A DNA stretch of 64,000 nt from assembly GCF_010894435.1 (NCBI RefSeq), contig NZ_JAAIXZ010000001.1, positions 712,322 through 776,321 of the forward strand, in the 5' to 3' direction. Below the pieces are notes generated by a model. The model saw only the letters and a list, made by a program, of their open reading frames with translations, was not told the DNA's origin and made no database searches. Position numbers and translations under genes: made by a program. This DNA is from Pyxidicoccus trucidator. GTDB taxonomy: Bacteria; Myxococcota; Myxococcia; Myxococcales; Myxococcaceae. Shown in pieces: positions 18,443 to 26,888 of the stretch (its first letter is position 1; every line of letters starts with the position of its first letter).

Positions 18443-20185
18443 CTACCCACCGGAAGGCACCGCGTCGAGGACGCACATCCAGAGCCCCTCTTCCTGGGTG
18501 CAGCGGGTGCCGGGAATGGCGCGGAACTGCCCCAGCCGCTGGGGGATGGAGAGGTAGACAATCTCCGGGTCCAACCGGCCCGCCTGGACATCGGCATCCA
18601 GCCCCAGGCAGTAGGCCTGCGCGCGGGAGTCGTCCAGCCGCGCCACATAGCCGCTGTTGAACGTCAGCCCGAGGAGGTACGCGCGGTACGCCCAGCGGTG
18701 GAAGTCCGTGGGGCCGGCGCGGCAGCCCCGGCCCGAGCCGTCATGGGACTGCGGCGGATACAGCACCAGGTGCTTGCGCCCCCTGGCGGCCTCGCGGAGC
18801 GCGTCGGAGGGCCGCGGGTGCCACCGCCCGCCCTCGTGGGCCTGCCGCCCGCCGCCCAGGTCGACGTCGAGCACCTGCAGCGTCAGGGCCAGCGCCAGCA
18901 GCACGGGCGCGGAGGCCGGCTTCGGGAGGCGAAGGAGCGCGAGGGAGGAGCCCAGCAGGACGAGGTAGTAGAGCGGCCACACGAAGCGGCCCGAGGCGCG
19001 GAAGGCCTCCACCCACCGCAGGCCGGGCCGGTAGAGCGCCGAGACATCGGCGACCTGCTCCCCCATCCAGGTGATGCGCCAGGAGAGCGCGAAGAACGCC
19101 AGCCCCAGGGCCACCACGGCGACGGGGCCCCACCGCCGCCACAGCCGCCGCACGTCTCGCGCCCTCAGGCCCGCCAGGACGAGCGCGGCCCCGAGGGCGA
19201 AGAGCCCGCCCACGCCCAGGTAGCCGAAGCCCTCGTACTGTCCGCTCGCCCTGCGCAGGTTGGGAAGGAAGCGAGACCAGTTGATGTCGCGGTACCCGAA
19301 CGGGTTGAGGAAGGTCGCCAGGTCCGCGGAGAAGTCGCCGAAGCCGACGGCGCCCAGGGGCCCGGTCATCCCGAAGTAGCCGAAGCCCGCGAGGAGCCCG
19401 GCCACGGCGGCGACGTCCACCCCCGCGGCGAGCGCCGGCCAACGCCAGCCCCATTGCCCCTCCAGCGCGGTGCGCACGCAGAGCGACACCGCGAGCGCCA
19501 GCACCATGGCGGCGAGCACGGGGTGGATGCCCGCCGCGAGCACGCAGAGCAGCAGCCCGAGGCCCAGGGCCCGCTTCGCGTCTCGCGCGTCCCGCTGGGG
19601 GAGGAGGTGGAGCCCCACCAGGAGCACGATGAGCCAGTGGGCGCTGAGGGCGTCGTGCGACATGCTCATCCGGGCGAGGAGCGCGGGCGACAGCACGAGC
19701 AGCGCGCCGATGAGCCACTGGAGCGGCACCCGCGCGCCCATCCCCCGCGCCACCCACGCCCCCACCGCGCCCTGGAGTCCGAGGCACAGGGCCATCCAGG
19801 GCCCGATGTACTGGAAGTCCACCGGCAACAGCGCTGAGAACGGCCGGAGCAGCAACCCCACCCAGGGCAGCGAGTCCGTGTACCCGAGCGTCGTCCCCAG
19901 CGGATGGACGTACCCGGGAATGGCGCCCAGCGGCAGCCCGGGTGGCGAGTTGCGGAAGAAGAGCCACCCCAGCAGGTGCTGGCTGAAGTCGTCGCGCATG
20001 AGCCAGCCGAGCCGGGTCGGGTCCAGCGCCGCCGGCCCATACATGGCGAGGAACGTGAGGACCCCCACCAGCGCCGCGCCCAGGGGCCCCGTCTGCGCCA
20101 CGGCGAAGCGCGCGGCGGAGGCCAGGACGCGCCGCGCCCCACCACGCGAGCTGGGGGCTGGGGGGACGGGGCTCACGTCGGACAT
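18443..20185 (-). CDS. Polytopic membrane protein, DUF6311-like (glycosyltransferase-type)
   Basis: 580-residue protein with about eleven hydrophobic spans and a soluble C-terminal domain. The first luminal loop contains RDDFSQHLLGWLFFRNSP, with adjacent acidic residues as in lipid-linked-sugar glycosyltransferases of GT-C fold, and the loop FLNPFGYRDINWSRFLP later. The C-terminal part has two or three cysteines near the end (GTRCTQEE, LWMCVLD). From memory this matches the DUF6311 family; sugar transfer is inferred from architecture only. Start 20185 (MSDVSPVPP) avoids a long Arg-rich upstream frame. It lies head-on against the AgmX-like gene and is bracketed by related sequence on both sides. 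Confidence 0.75.
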   Translation of the reverse strand: MSDVSPVPPAPSSRGGARRVLASAARFAVAQTGPLGAALVGVLTFLAMYGPAALDPTRLGWLMRDDFSQHLLGWLFFRNSPPGLPLGAIPGYVHPLGTTLGYTDSLPWVGLLLRPFSALLPVDFQYIGPWMALCLGLQGAVGAWVARGMGARVPLQWLIGALLVLSPALLARMSMSHDALSAHWLIVLLVGLHLLPQRDARDAKRALGLGLLLCVLAAGIHPVLAAMVLALAVSLCVRTALEGQWGWRWPALAAGVDVAAVAGLLAGFGYFGMTGPLGAVGFGDFSADLATFLNPFGYRDINWSRFLPNLRRASGQYEGFGYLGVGGLFALGAALVLAGLRARDVRRLWRRWGPVAVVALGLAFFALSWRITWMGEQVADVSALYRPGLRWVEAFRASGRFVWPLYYLVLLGSSLALLRLPKPASAPVLLALALTLQVLDVDLGGGRQAHEGGRWHPRPSDALREAARGRKHLVLYPPQSHDGSGRGCRAGPTDFHRWAYRAYLLGLTFNSGYVARLDDSRAQAYCLGLDADVQAGRLDPEIVYLSIPQRLGQFRAIPGTRCTQEEGLWMCVLDAVPSGG

Positions 20186-20253
20186 GGGCAGCGCGCTAAG
20201 CACGGAGGTTTCAGAGCCGTCAAGGAATCGAAGCAGGGCGCCCCGCCGGAGGC

Positions 20254-20407
20254 GCCCTCCGCCACGACTCCACCCGTGCAACAATGTTCCGAGGATGTGG
20301 GACAGCGGAACGCCTGGGCGCCCGGTGTCCGGCCCCGGCGGATGGGGGGAAGGCAACGCTCGTCGCCCCCCGGGGAGTTCCGCGTACTGGGGGAGGCTGG
20401 CCGGTAG
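20254..20407 (+). pseudogene. Decayed fragment of an AgmX-like gene
   Basis: DNA here aligns with the 3' part of the AgmX-like gene at 17754-18413. The first block (20254-20312) matches about 18120-18180 and reads VQQCSEDVGQRN versus VQQCFEDAAQRN in the intact protein. A second block (20317-20407) matches 18323-18413 with one extra base; it ends GEFRVLGEAGR-stop against FEFRAPENAGP-stop. About 147 bases between the blocks are missing and no start codon context remains. Most differences are spread out, so the copy is old. It lies in the 5' region between the DUF6311-like gene and the GNAT gene. Confidence 0.75.
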
Positions 20408-20447
20408 GGCCGGGTTTTGCGTAAGGTCCCCGAAGCCCCCCATCTTC

Positions 20448-21284
20448 ATGCCCGTCACCGTCGAACAGCTTGGTTCCCAGGACGCGGATTCCCTGCGTGC
20501 ATTGCTGTCGAAGGACCCGGTCCACAACCTCTACCTGCTGGGGTTGCTGGAGGAGTTCGGCATTGCCCCGCGCGGGCGGGTGCCCTTCGCCTTCTATGGG
20601 CGCTTCGACAACGCGGTGCTCACCGCCGCCGTCTTCGTCGGGGGTGAGGGGGGCCTGGTGGTGCCCAGCGCGAGCGACGCCTCGGCCACCAGCGTGATTG
20701 CCGACGCGCTGGCCTCGTCGATGAAGCTGCGGGGCACGGTGGGGGACAAGTCCGCGGTGGACGCGCTGGTGCGCAGCCTGTGCCAGGGCAAGCCGCGCCT
20801 GTCTCGCACGCAGCGGCTGTTCAGCGTGTCGGCGGACGACCTGGGCCCCTTCACCAACCCGCTGCTGCGGCTGGCGCGTGAGGAGGACATCCCCCGGCTG
20901 CTGCCGCTGGCGCAGGGCTTCGTGCGCGAGGCCCTGGAGAGAGACCCGCTGGCGGAGGACCCCCAGGGTTACGAGGCCCGCGTCGTCCAGCGCGTGCGCC
21001 AGCGCCGCACGTACGTGCTGGAGGAGGCGGGCGGGCTGGTGTTCAAGGTCGACATCGGCAGCCGCTCCCAGTACGGCGCGGAGCTGGAGGGCCTCTACAC
21101 GCTGCCGGCCGAGCGGAAGAAGGGGAATGCCACCCTGTGTCTCGGGCAGATTTCCCGGCACCTGCTGTCCTCGCTGCCCCGGCTGACGATGCGCATCGAC
21201 GAGCGCGACGAGAGCACCGCGCGCATCGCCCGCAAGGTCGGCTACCTGGCCGGCCGCACGCAGCGACTCGTCCTGGTCGACTAG
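20448..21284 (+). CDS. GNAT-family N-acetyltransferase with DUF4081-like N-terminus
   Basis: 278-residue protein. The N-terminal half (SLRALLSKDPVHNLYLLGLL, RGRVPFAFYGRFDN) resembles the accessory domain that precedes some GNAT domains. The C-terminal half carries the acetyl-CoA fold: LVFKVDIGSRSQYGAELEG, LYTLPAERKKGNATLC as the motif A region, and a final IARKVGYLAGRTQRLVLVD. Start ATG 20448 was chosen because it follows the decayed AgmX fragment and has a MPVTVEQL start; no strong ribosome site is seen. miaE follows after 28 bases. Acceptor unknown. Confidence 0.78.
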   Translation: MPVTVEQLGSQDADSLRALLSKDPVHNLYLLGLLEEFGIAPRGRVPFAFYGRFDNAVLTAAVFVGGEGGLVVPSASDASATSVIADALASSMKLRGTVGDKSAVDALVRSLCQGKPRLSRTQRLFSVSADDLGPFTNPLLRLAREEDIPRLLPLAQGFVREALERDPLAEDPQGYEARVVQRVRQRRTYVLEEAGGLVFKVDIGSRSQYGAELEGLYTLPAERKKGNATLCLGQISRHLLSSLPRLTMRIDERDESTARIARKVGYLAGRTQRLVLVD

Positions 21285-21296
21285 CGGGGCCTGCCG

Positions 21297-21302
21297 TACA
21301 GT
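21297..21302 (+). promoter_or_regulatory. Candidate -10 box TACAGT before miaE
   Basis: TACAGT ends ten nt before ATG 21313, in the 28-base gap after the GNAT gene. It belongs to the TANNNT group, though read-through from the GNAT gene is also plausible. Confidence 0.35.
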
Positions 21303-21312
21303 CCGCGCGTCC

Positions 21313-21936
21313 ATGAGCCGTCCCACGCCTTCCCGCCGTCCCCTCTCTGGAGAGGGCCCCGTCATCCTCCACGTCGCCACGGACCCGGGCTGGCTGCCGC
21401 TGGCGCTGGAGCGCTTCGACGAGGTGCTGGTGGACCACGCCCACTGCGAGAAGAAGGCCGCGGCCAACGCGCTGTCGCTGCTCCAGATGTACCCGGACCT
21501 GCCGGGGCTGCCCGCGCAGATGGCGCGGCTGGCGCGCGAGGAGAGCGCACACCTGGCGAAGGTGCTGGAATTGATGGACGCGCGCGGCCTGACGCTGACG
21601 AAGGACTCGGGAGACCCGTACGCGCAGGGCCTGCAGAAGCTGGTGCGCACGCCGTCCGCCGAGCGCCGCGTGGACCGGCTGCTGGTGGCGGCCGTCATCG
21701 AGGCCCGCTCGTGCGAGCGCCTGTCGCTGCTCGCGGAGGGGCTGACGGACCCGGCGCTCGCCCGCTTCTACGGAGAGCTGGCCCAGTCCGAGGACGGGCA
21801 CCAGTCCCTCTTCTTCCGGCTGGCCGTCACCGCCGCCAACGGCGACGAGGCCGGCGTGCGCGAGCGGCTGGAGTGGATGCTCGAGCGCGAGGCCCAGGTC
21901 ATCTCCGACGTGGGCCTGCGCGCCGCCATCCACTGA
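21313..21936 (+). CDS. miaE: tRNA-(ms2io6A)-hydroxylase MiaE
   Basis: Non-heme diiron monooxygenase that hydroxylates the isopentenyl side chain of ms2i6A37 in tRNA. The four-helix bundle ligands are visible: VDHAHCEKKAAANALSLL, REESAHLAKVLELM, VIEARSCERLSLLAEG and SEDGHQSLFFRLA, giving the expected Glu/His pairs. The strings LVDHAHCEKKAA and IEARSCERL are typical of this enzyme. 207 residues is normal. No miaA or miaB is in the window. Confidence 0.9.
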   Translation: MSRPTPSRRPLSGEGPVILHVATDPGWLPLALERFDEVLVDHAHCEKKAAANALSLLQMYPDLPGLPAQMARLAREESAHLAKVLELMDARGLTLTKDSGDPYAQGLQKLVRTPSAERRVDRLLVAAVIEARSCERLSLLAEGLTDPALARFYGELAQSEDGHQSLFFRLAVTAANGDEAGVRERLEWMLEREAQVISDVGLRAAIH

Positions 21937-21951
21937 AGCCGCGGCGGAACC

Positions 21952-23880
21952 TCAAGGCGACAGGCCGCCCGTGGGAGCCAGGCCCGCCGAGGACACGCCC
22001 CCCGGCGACAGGCCGCCCGGAGCCTCGGCCGCCGGAGCCACGGCGCTCACCGGACTCCCCTGCGCGGGCGCCGGGTGGCTCGCCTCCGTGAAGGGCCACG
22101 CCCAGGGCACGGCCACCATCAGCGCGGCCACGAGCAGCGCGGTGAGCGGCGTGCCCAGTCGGAAGAAGTCCGTGAAGCGGTAGTGCCCGGGGCCGTAGAC
22201 GAGCACGCAGCTGGGCTCCAGCGGGGTGATGAACGAGCAGCTCGCCGCCAGCGTCACGCCCATGGCGAAGGACCTCGGGTCCACGCCCAGCTGCTGCGCG
22301 GCGTTGATGGCCACCGGCAGCACCACCAGGGCGGCGGCCTGGTTGCTCATGGGCGCCGACAGGAGGATGGTCAGCACCATCAGCAGTCCCAGCACCGTGC
22401 GGGGGCCGCCATACGCGCCCAGCTCCGCCACCGCGTTGCCGATGTACTTCCCCGCGCCGCTCTCCTCCATGGCCAGGCCCAGCGCCATCATGGAGCCGAT
22501 GAGCAACACCACCCGCCAGTCCACCCGGAAGGCGAGGCGCGCGTCCACGCACCCGGTGGCAATCATCGCCAGCATGCCGGTGAGCCCCGCCACCGACAGC
22601 GGCACCAACCCCAGCGACCCCGCCCCCAGCGCGCCCAGGAAGAGCACCACCGCCAGCAGCGCCTTGCCGTAGCGCGGCGGCTGGTACTCGTGGCCGGTGA
22701 GCACCACCAGGTTGGCGCCCCCCGCCAGCTCCGACACCTTCTCCTTCGGGCCGCGCAGCAGCAGCACGTCGCCCACCGACAGCGGCAGCAGGGACAGCGA
22801 GCGCTCGCCGAAGATGCGCCCCAACAGCTGCAGCTTGGTGACGCGCTGAATCGCCGGCTTGCGGTGCAGCGCCAGCGCCACCAGGCCGTAGCGCTCCAGG
22901 AACAGCGTCTCCTTCAGGCTGCGCCCCACCAGCTGGCTGCCCTGGGGCACGCTGGCTTCAATCAAGATGCTGTCCTTGTCGGCCAGCTCGGTGTCCGACA
23001 GCCTCACGTCCGGGCGGATTTCAATGCCTCGCAGGTCCTTCACCCGGAGGATGTCCTCCCGGTTGCCCTCGACGATGAAGCGCTCGTCGCCCCGCAGCCG
23101 GTGGCCGGGCACCGCCTCCAGCGTCTGCCCTTCGCGGATGATGCCGATGACGCGCAGCCCCAGCCCCTCGGTGATGTCCGCCAGCTCCCTGCCCACGTAG
23201 CGCGAGTCCGCCGGCAGCACCGCCTCGGTGATGTAGTCGCGCAGCGTCCAGTCCTCGATGCTCCCCTGCCCCTCGCGCGCGGGCAGGAGCAGCGGCGCCA
23301 GCAGCACCACCACGACGATGCCGATGATGGCCAGCGGGAAGCCCACCGGCGCCAGCTCCGTCACGCCGATGCCCGACATCCCCATGCGCTGCAGCGCCGC
23401 GGACACCACCAGGTTGGTGGACGTGCCGTAGAGGAAGACCATCCCGCCCAGCATCGACGCGTACGCCAGCGGCAGCAGCACCTTGCTCTTGGGCACCTTC
23501 GCCCGGTGCGCCGCGCCAATGGCCACCGGCAGGAAGGCCGCCGTCGTCACCGTGTTGGAGATGATGGACGAGAAGGCCGCCACCGCCACCATCATCGCCA
23601 TGACGAACGTCTGGTGGCCGAAGCGGGCGAAGAAGGCCAGCCGCTGCCCCACCAGCTGCACCACCCCCGTGGAGGCCAGCCCCTGCGTCATGGCCAGCAG
23701 CGTGAAGATGAAGATGACGGTGTCGTTGCTGAACCCCTCGAACGCCTGCGTGGGCGTGAGCACGCCCGTCAACGCCAGCAGGCACACCACCACCAGCGAG
23801 CTCACCTCGATGGGGATGGTGTCGAGCGAGAACAGCACCAGCGCGACGACGACGATGCCGAGGACGATGGCGATGGTCAT
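21952..23880 (-). CDS. SLC13/DASS-type permease with two TrkA-C domains
   Basis: 642-residue transporter of the SLC13/ArsB-like fold. The N-terminal half has about five to six spans with the motif FSSIISNTVTTAAFLPV; the C-terminal half repeats it (LLSAPMSNQAAALVVLPVAI). Between them are two RCK_C/TrkA-C regulatory domains (SRYVGRELADITEGLGLRV, GSQLVGRSLKETLFLERYG). This is the layout of bacterial anion or dicarboxylate/sulfate carriers. The last 40 residues are a Gly/Ser/Pro repeat (GGLSPGG, GLAPTGGLSP), perhaps a surface tail. ATG 23880 begins at the first span. It is divergent from pckG, so C4-acid import next to PEP carboxykinase is an attractive but unproven idea. Confidence 0.82.
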   Translation of the reverse strand: MTIAIVLGIVVVALVLFSLDTIPIEVSSLVVVCLLALTGVLTPTQAFEGFSNDTVIFIFTLLAMTQGLASTGVVQLVGQRLAFFARFGHQTFVMAMMVAVAAFSSIISNTVTTAAFLPVAIGAAHRAKVPKSKVLLPLAYASMLGGMVFLYGTSTNLVVSAALQRMGMSGIGVTELAPVGFPLAIIGIVVVVLLAPLLLPAREGQGSIEDWTLRDYITEAVLPADSRYVGRELADITEGLGLRVIGIIREGQTLEAVPGHRLRGDERFIVEGNREDILRVKDLRGIEIRPDVRLSDTELADKDSILIEASVPQGSQLVGRSLKETLFLERYGLVALALHRKPAIQRVTKLQLLGRIFGERSLSLLPLSVGDVLLLRGPKEKVSELAGGANLVVLTGHEYQPPRYGKALLAVVLFLGALGAGSLGLVPLSVAGLTGMLAMIATGCVDARLAFRVDWRVVLLIGSMMALGLAMEESGAGKYIGNAVAELGAYGGPRTVLGLLMVLTILLSAPMSNQAAALVVLPVAINAAQQLGVDPRSFAMGVTLAASCSFITPLEPSCVLVYGPGHYRFTDFFRLGTPLTALLVAALMVAVPWAWPFTEASHPAPAQGSPVSAVAPAAEAPGGLSPGGVSSAGLAPTGGLSP

Positions 23881-24133
23881 GAGCCCGCTCCCATCCTGCG
23901 TTCTCCCACCGTGTGGGGTGAGCCCCTGGCGCACTGCGCCGTCAACTACTGGATGCCCGGTCGCTGATAAGAGGAATTAGCGGAGCCCTGGCTGGTGAGC
24001 CGGTTGACTGCCGGACGCCAGTTGCATTCCCGCCCTCCTTCCAGAAGGTTTGTCGTCTCTCCCGTTGGTAGGTTCCGCCCTCTTGGGACCGCACGCGGGA
24101 ATCCCTATTTCGAGACGACACGAGGATACTTCG

Positions 24134-25927
24134 ATGGCTTCGACGCAAGTGGCGGCGGTGGGCGACAAGGCCCCCACGAAGAACCCCACGCTGCTGGCCT
24201 GGGTGGCGAAGATGGCCCAGCTGACGCAGCCGGATAACATCGTCTGGTGCGACGGCTCCGAGGAGGAGAAGAAGCGCCTGACGGACCAGGCGGTGAAGGA
24301 GGGCATCCTCATCCCCCTGAACCAGCAGAAGCGGCCCGGCTGCTACCTGCACCGCTCCAACCCCAATGACGTGGCGCGCGTCGAGCACCTCACGTTCATC
24401 TGTACGCCCAACAAGACGGACGCCGGCCCCACCAACAACTGGATGGACCCGGACGAGGCGTACACCAAGCTGAGCCAGCACTTCGACGGCAGCATGAAGG
24501 GCCGCACCATGTACGTGGTGCCCTACGCCATGGGCCCCATCGGCAGCCCCTTCACCAAGATTGGCGTCGAGCTGACCGACAGCGTCTACGTCGTGCTGAA
24601 CATGCGGATCATGGCCCGCATGGGCAAGCAGGCGCTGGACATGCTGGGCGACAGCGACGACTTCAACCGCGGCCTGCACAGCACCGGCGACGTGAATCCG
24701 GACCGCCGCTACATCTGCCACTTCCCCCAGGACAACACCATCTGGAGCTTCGGCTCGGGATATGGCGGCAACGTGCTGCTCGGGAAGAAATGCCTCGCGC
24801 TGCGCATCGGCAGCTACCTGGGCCGCGAGGAGGGCTGGCTCGCCGAGCACATGCTCATCCTCGGCGTCACCAGCCCCAAGGGTGAGACGACCTACGTCGC
24901 CGCCGCCTTCCCGTCCGCCTGCGGCAAGACGAACTTCGCGATGATGATTCCTCCGGCCGAGTACAAGGGCTGGAAGATTGAGACGGTCGGCGACGACATC
25001 GCCTGGATGCGCCCCGGCCCGGATGGCCGCCTCTACGCCATCAACCCCGAGGCCGGCTACTTCGGCGTCGTCCCCGGCACCAACTACAAGACCAACCCCA
25101 ACGCGATGGAGACCATCGCCAGGGACACCCTCTTCACCAACGTGGCGATGACGGCCGACGGTGACGTGTGGTGGGAGGGCAAGGACGGCGAGGTGCCGGA
25201 CGAGCTCACCGACTGGCAGGGCCGGCCCTGGAAGAAGGGCAGCACGGAGAAGGCGGCGCACCCGAACAGCCGCTTCACCGCGCCCATGTCCAACAACCCG
25301 GTGCTCAGCTCCAAGGCCAATGACCCGATGGGCGTGCCCATCTCCGCCCTCATCTTCGGCGGCCGCCGCTCCAACACCGTCCCGCTCGTCCTCCAGGCCT
25401 TCAACTGGACGCACGGCGTGTTCCTCGGCGCCACCATGGGCAGTGAGACCACCGCCGCCGCCACCGGCAAGGTCGGCGTCGTGCGCAGAGACCCCATGGC
25501 CATGCTGCCCTTCTGCGGCTACCACATGGGCGACTACCTCCAGCACTGGCTGGACATGCAGAAGTCCATCCCCCAGCTGCCGAAAATCTTCCAGGTCAAC
25601 TGGTTCCGCCAGGACAAGAACGGCAAGTTCATCTGGCCGGGCTTCGGGGACAACATGCGCGTCCTCGAGTGGATCGTGAACCGCGTCCACGGCCGCGTCC
25701 CCACGAAGGAGACGCTGCTGGGCTGGGTGCCGCGCTCCGACGAGGGCCTCAACCTCAAGGGCCTGGACCTCGCCCCCGAGGCCGTCCTCGAGGCCACCTC
25801 CATCAAGGAAGACGAGTGGAAGGCCGAGCTCAAGAGCCAGGAGGTCTTCTTCGAGCAGCTGGGCACCAAGGCCCCCGAGGCCCTCATGCTCCAGCGCAAG
25901 CTCCTCATCTCCCGCCTGGAGACGTAG
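24134..25927 (+). CDS. pckG: Phosphoenolpyruvate carboxykinase (GTP)
   Basis: Catalyses oxaloacetate + GTP to PEP + CO2 + GDP, the entry to gluconeogenesis, in the cytosol. Signature segments: [19 protein letters not shown], the kinase-1 P-loop [15 protein letters not shown] with the reactive Cys of GTP-type enzymes, [14 protein letters not shown] (metal Asp), [13 protein letters not shown] and [12 protein letters not shown]. Length 597 is normal. ATG 24134 follows GAGGATACTTCG, giving a GAGGA site. The gene stands alone with a strong terminator behind it, and the 253-base gap upstream must hold promoters for it and the divergent permease. Confidence 0.96.
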   Translation: MASTQVAAVGDKAPTKNPTLLAWVAKMAQLTQPDNIVWCDGSEEEKKRLTDQAVKEGILIPLNQQKRPGCYLHRSNPNDVARVEHLTFICTPNKTDAGPTNNWMDPDEAYTKLSQHFDGSMKGRTMYVVPYAMGPIGSPFTKIGVELTDSVYVVLNMRIMARMGKQALDMLGDSDDFNRGLHSTGDVNPDRRYICHFPQDNTIWSFGSGYGGNVLLGKKCLALRIGSYLGREEGWLAEHMLILGVTSPKGETTYVAAAFPSACGKTNFAMMIPPAEYKGWKIETVGDDIAWMRPGPDGRLYAINPEAGYFGVVPGTNYKTNPNAMETIARDTLFTNVAMTADGDVWWEGKDGEVPDELTDWQGRPWKKGSTEKAAHPNSRFTAPMSNNPVLSSKANDPMGVPISALIFGGRRSNTVPLVLQAFNWTHGVFLGATMGSETTAAATGKVGVVRRDPMAMLPFCGYHMGDYLQHWLDMQKSIPQLPKIFQVNWFRQDKNGKFIWPGFGDNMRVLEWIVNRVHGRVPTKETLLGWVPRSDEGLNLKGLDLAPEAVLEATSIKEDEWKAELKSQEVFFEQLGTKAPEALMLQRKLLISRLET

Positions 25928-25955
25928 GCGCCCGCCTGTAGCGCCTTGAAGCCCT

Positions 25956-26007
25956 CCGGGGCCGCTTCCCGCCTGGCAGCCAGGCGCGGGGCGGCCCCGG
26001 TGCTTTT
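25956..26007 (+). terminator. Rho-independent terminator after pckG
   Basis: CCGGGGCCGC at 25956-25965 pairs with GCGGCCCCGG at 25991-26000. An inner stem (CGCCTGG with CCAGGCG) extends it, and TGCTTTT follows. It starts 28 bases after the pckG stop. It is the most classical intrinsic terminator seen in the window. Confidence 0.8.
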
Positions 26008-26053
26008 CACGGGAAGTGAAGTCGCCGACTTCGCCGGGCGGGCGGCTCCGGGC

Positions 26054-26059
26054 TAGGCT
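26054..26059 (+). promoter_or_regulatory. Candidate -10 box TAGGCT before the TPR protein gene
   Basis: TAGGCT ends seven nt before ATG 26067, just downstream of the pckG terminator. The spacing implies a leaderless or nearly leaderless transcript if it is the real -10 box. Confidence 0.4.
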
Positions 26060-26066
26060 TGGGGCC

Positions 26067-26888
26067 ATGAGATTGGCTTGTGTGTTGACGGCGGCCCTGG
26101 TGCTCGCGCCCCCCGTGGCGCTCGCCCAGCGCGGGGCCAGGAATACGACGTCCCTCATCCGCGAGGGCGAGCGGCTGTACCAGGCCGGGAAGTACAAGGA
26201 GGCGGCGGAGGCGCTGAAGAAGGCGCACGAGGCGTCGCCCAACCCGAAGCTCATCTACAACATCGCCGTCGCCCTGGAGAACGCGGGCGAGCTGCGCGAG
26301 GCGCTCTCCTTCTATCAGCAGTACGTCGGCAACACGGAGGGCACGGACCCCACGCTGCTCAAGCGCAGCGCGCGCGGCATCGACCGGCTCCAGGTCCTCC
26401 TCAAGAAGGAGGAGCAGGCCCAGGCCAGCGCGGACGTCGAGCGCCAGAAGCTCCAGGCCGAGGCGGACGCGGCACGCCGCCAGGCGGAGGAGGAGCAGCT
26501 GGCGGCCCGGCGCGCCGAGGAGGAGAACCGGCGCCAGCAGGAGGCCGAGTACGCGCGCGCGCTGAAGTCCTACAAGCGCCAGCGCATCGCCGCCTTCGCC
26601 GTGGGCGGCGTGGCGGTGGCCGGCGTGGGCGCCGGGGTGCTCTTCGGCATGCAGGCGCGCGACGCGCGCGAGCAGTTCGACGCCGCCACCCGGCTCGAGG
26701 ACAAGCAGGCCCGCGCGGACGACACGAAGAGCAAGGCGCTGCTCGCGGACATCGGCTTCGGCGTGGGCCTGGCCGGGGCGATTACCGCCATCATCCTCTA
26801 CCCGAAGGAGGGGCCGCCCGTGGAGGGTGAGGTACGGGTGACGCTGGCCCCTCGCGGCGTCGGCGCCGGAATGGAGGTCAGCTTCTGA
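26067..26888 (+). CDS. Secreted TPR protein with coiled coil and two late membrane spans
   Basis: 273 residues. Signal peptide MRLACVLTAALVLAPPVALAQ; TPR pair at about 30-95 (EGERLYQAGKYKEAAEALKKAHEASPNPKLIYNIA and a second unit ending FYQQYVGN); a Glu/Gln/Ala-rich coiled coil at about 110-170; then two hydrophobic spans (IAAFAVGGVAVAGVGAGVLFG, ADIGFGVGLAGAITAIIL). Such proteins are frequent in myxobacteria as envelope scaffold proteins of unknown role. The stop overlaps the ATG of the next gene by one base, so the solute-binding lipoprotein is a likely partner. Confidence 0.78.
   Translation: MRLACVLTAALVLAPPVALAQRGARNTTSLIREGERLYQAGKYKEAAEALKKAHEASPNPKLIYNIAVALENAGELREALSFYQQYVGNTEGTDPTLLKRSARGIDRLQVLLKKEEQAQASADVERQKLQAEADAARRQAEEEQLAARRAEEENRRQQEAEYARALKSYKRQRIAAFAVGGVAVAGVGAGVLFGMQARDAREQFDAATRLEDKQARADDTKSKALLADIGFGVGLAGAITAIILYPKEGPPVEGEVRVTLAPRGVGAGMEVSF

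Noticed and set aside
23942-26254. A 770-codon minus-strand frame opposite pckG
   Set aside because: Same kind of shadow; PEP carboxykinase is unmistakable on the plus strand.
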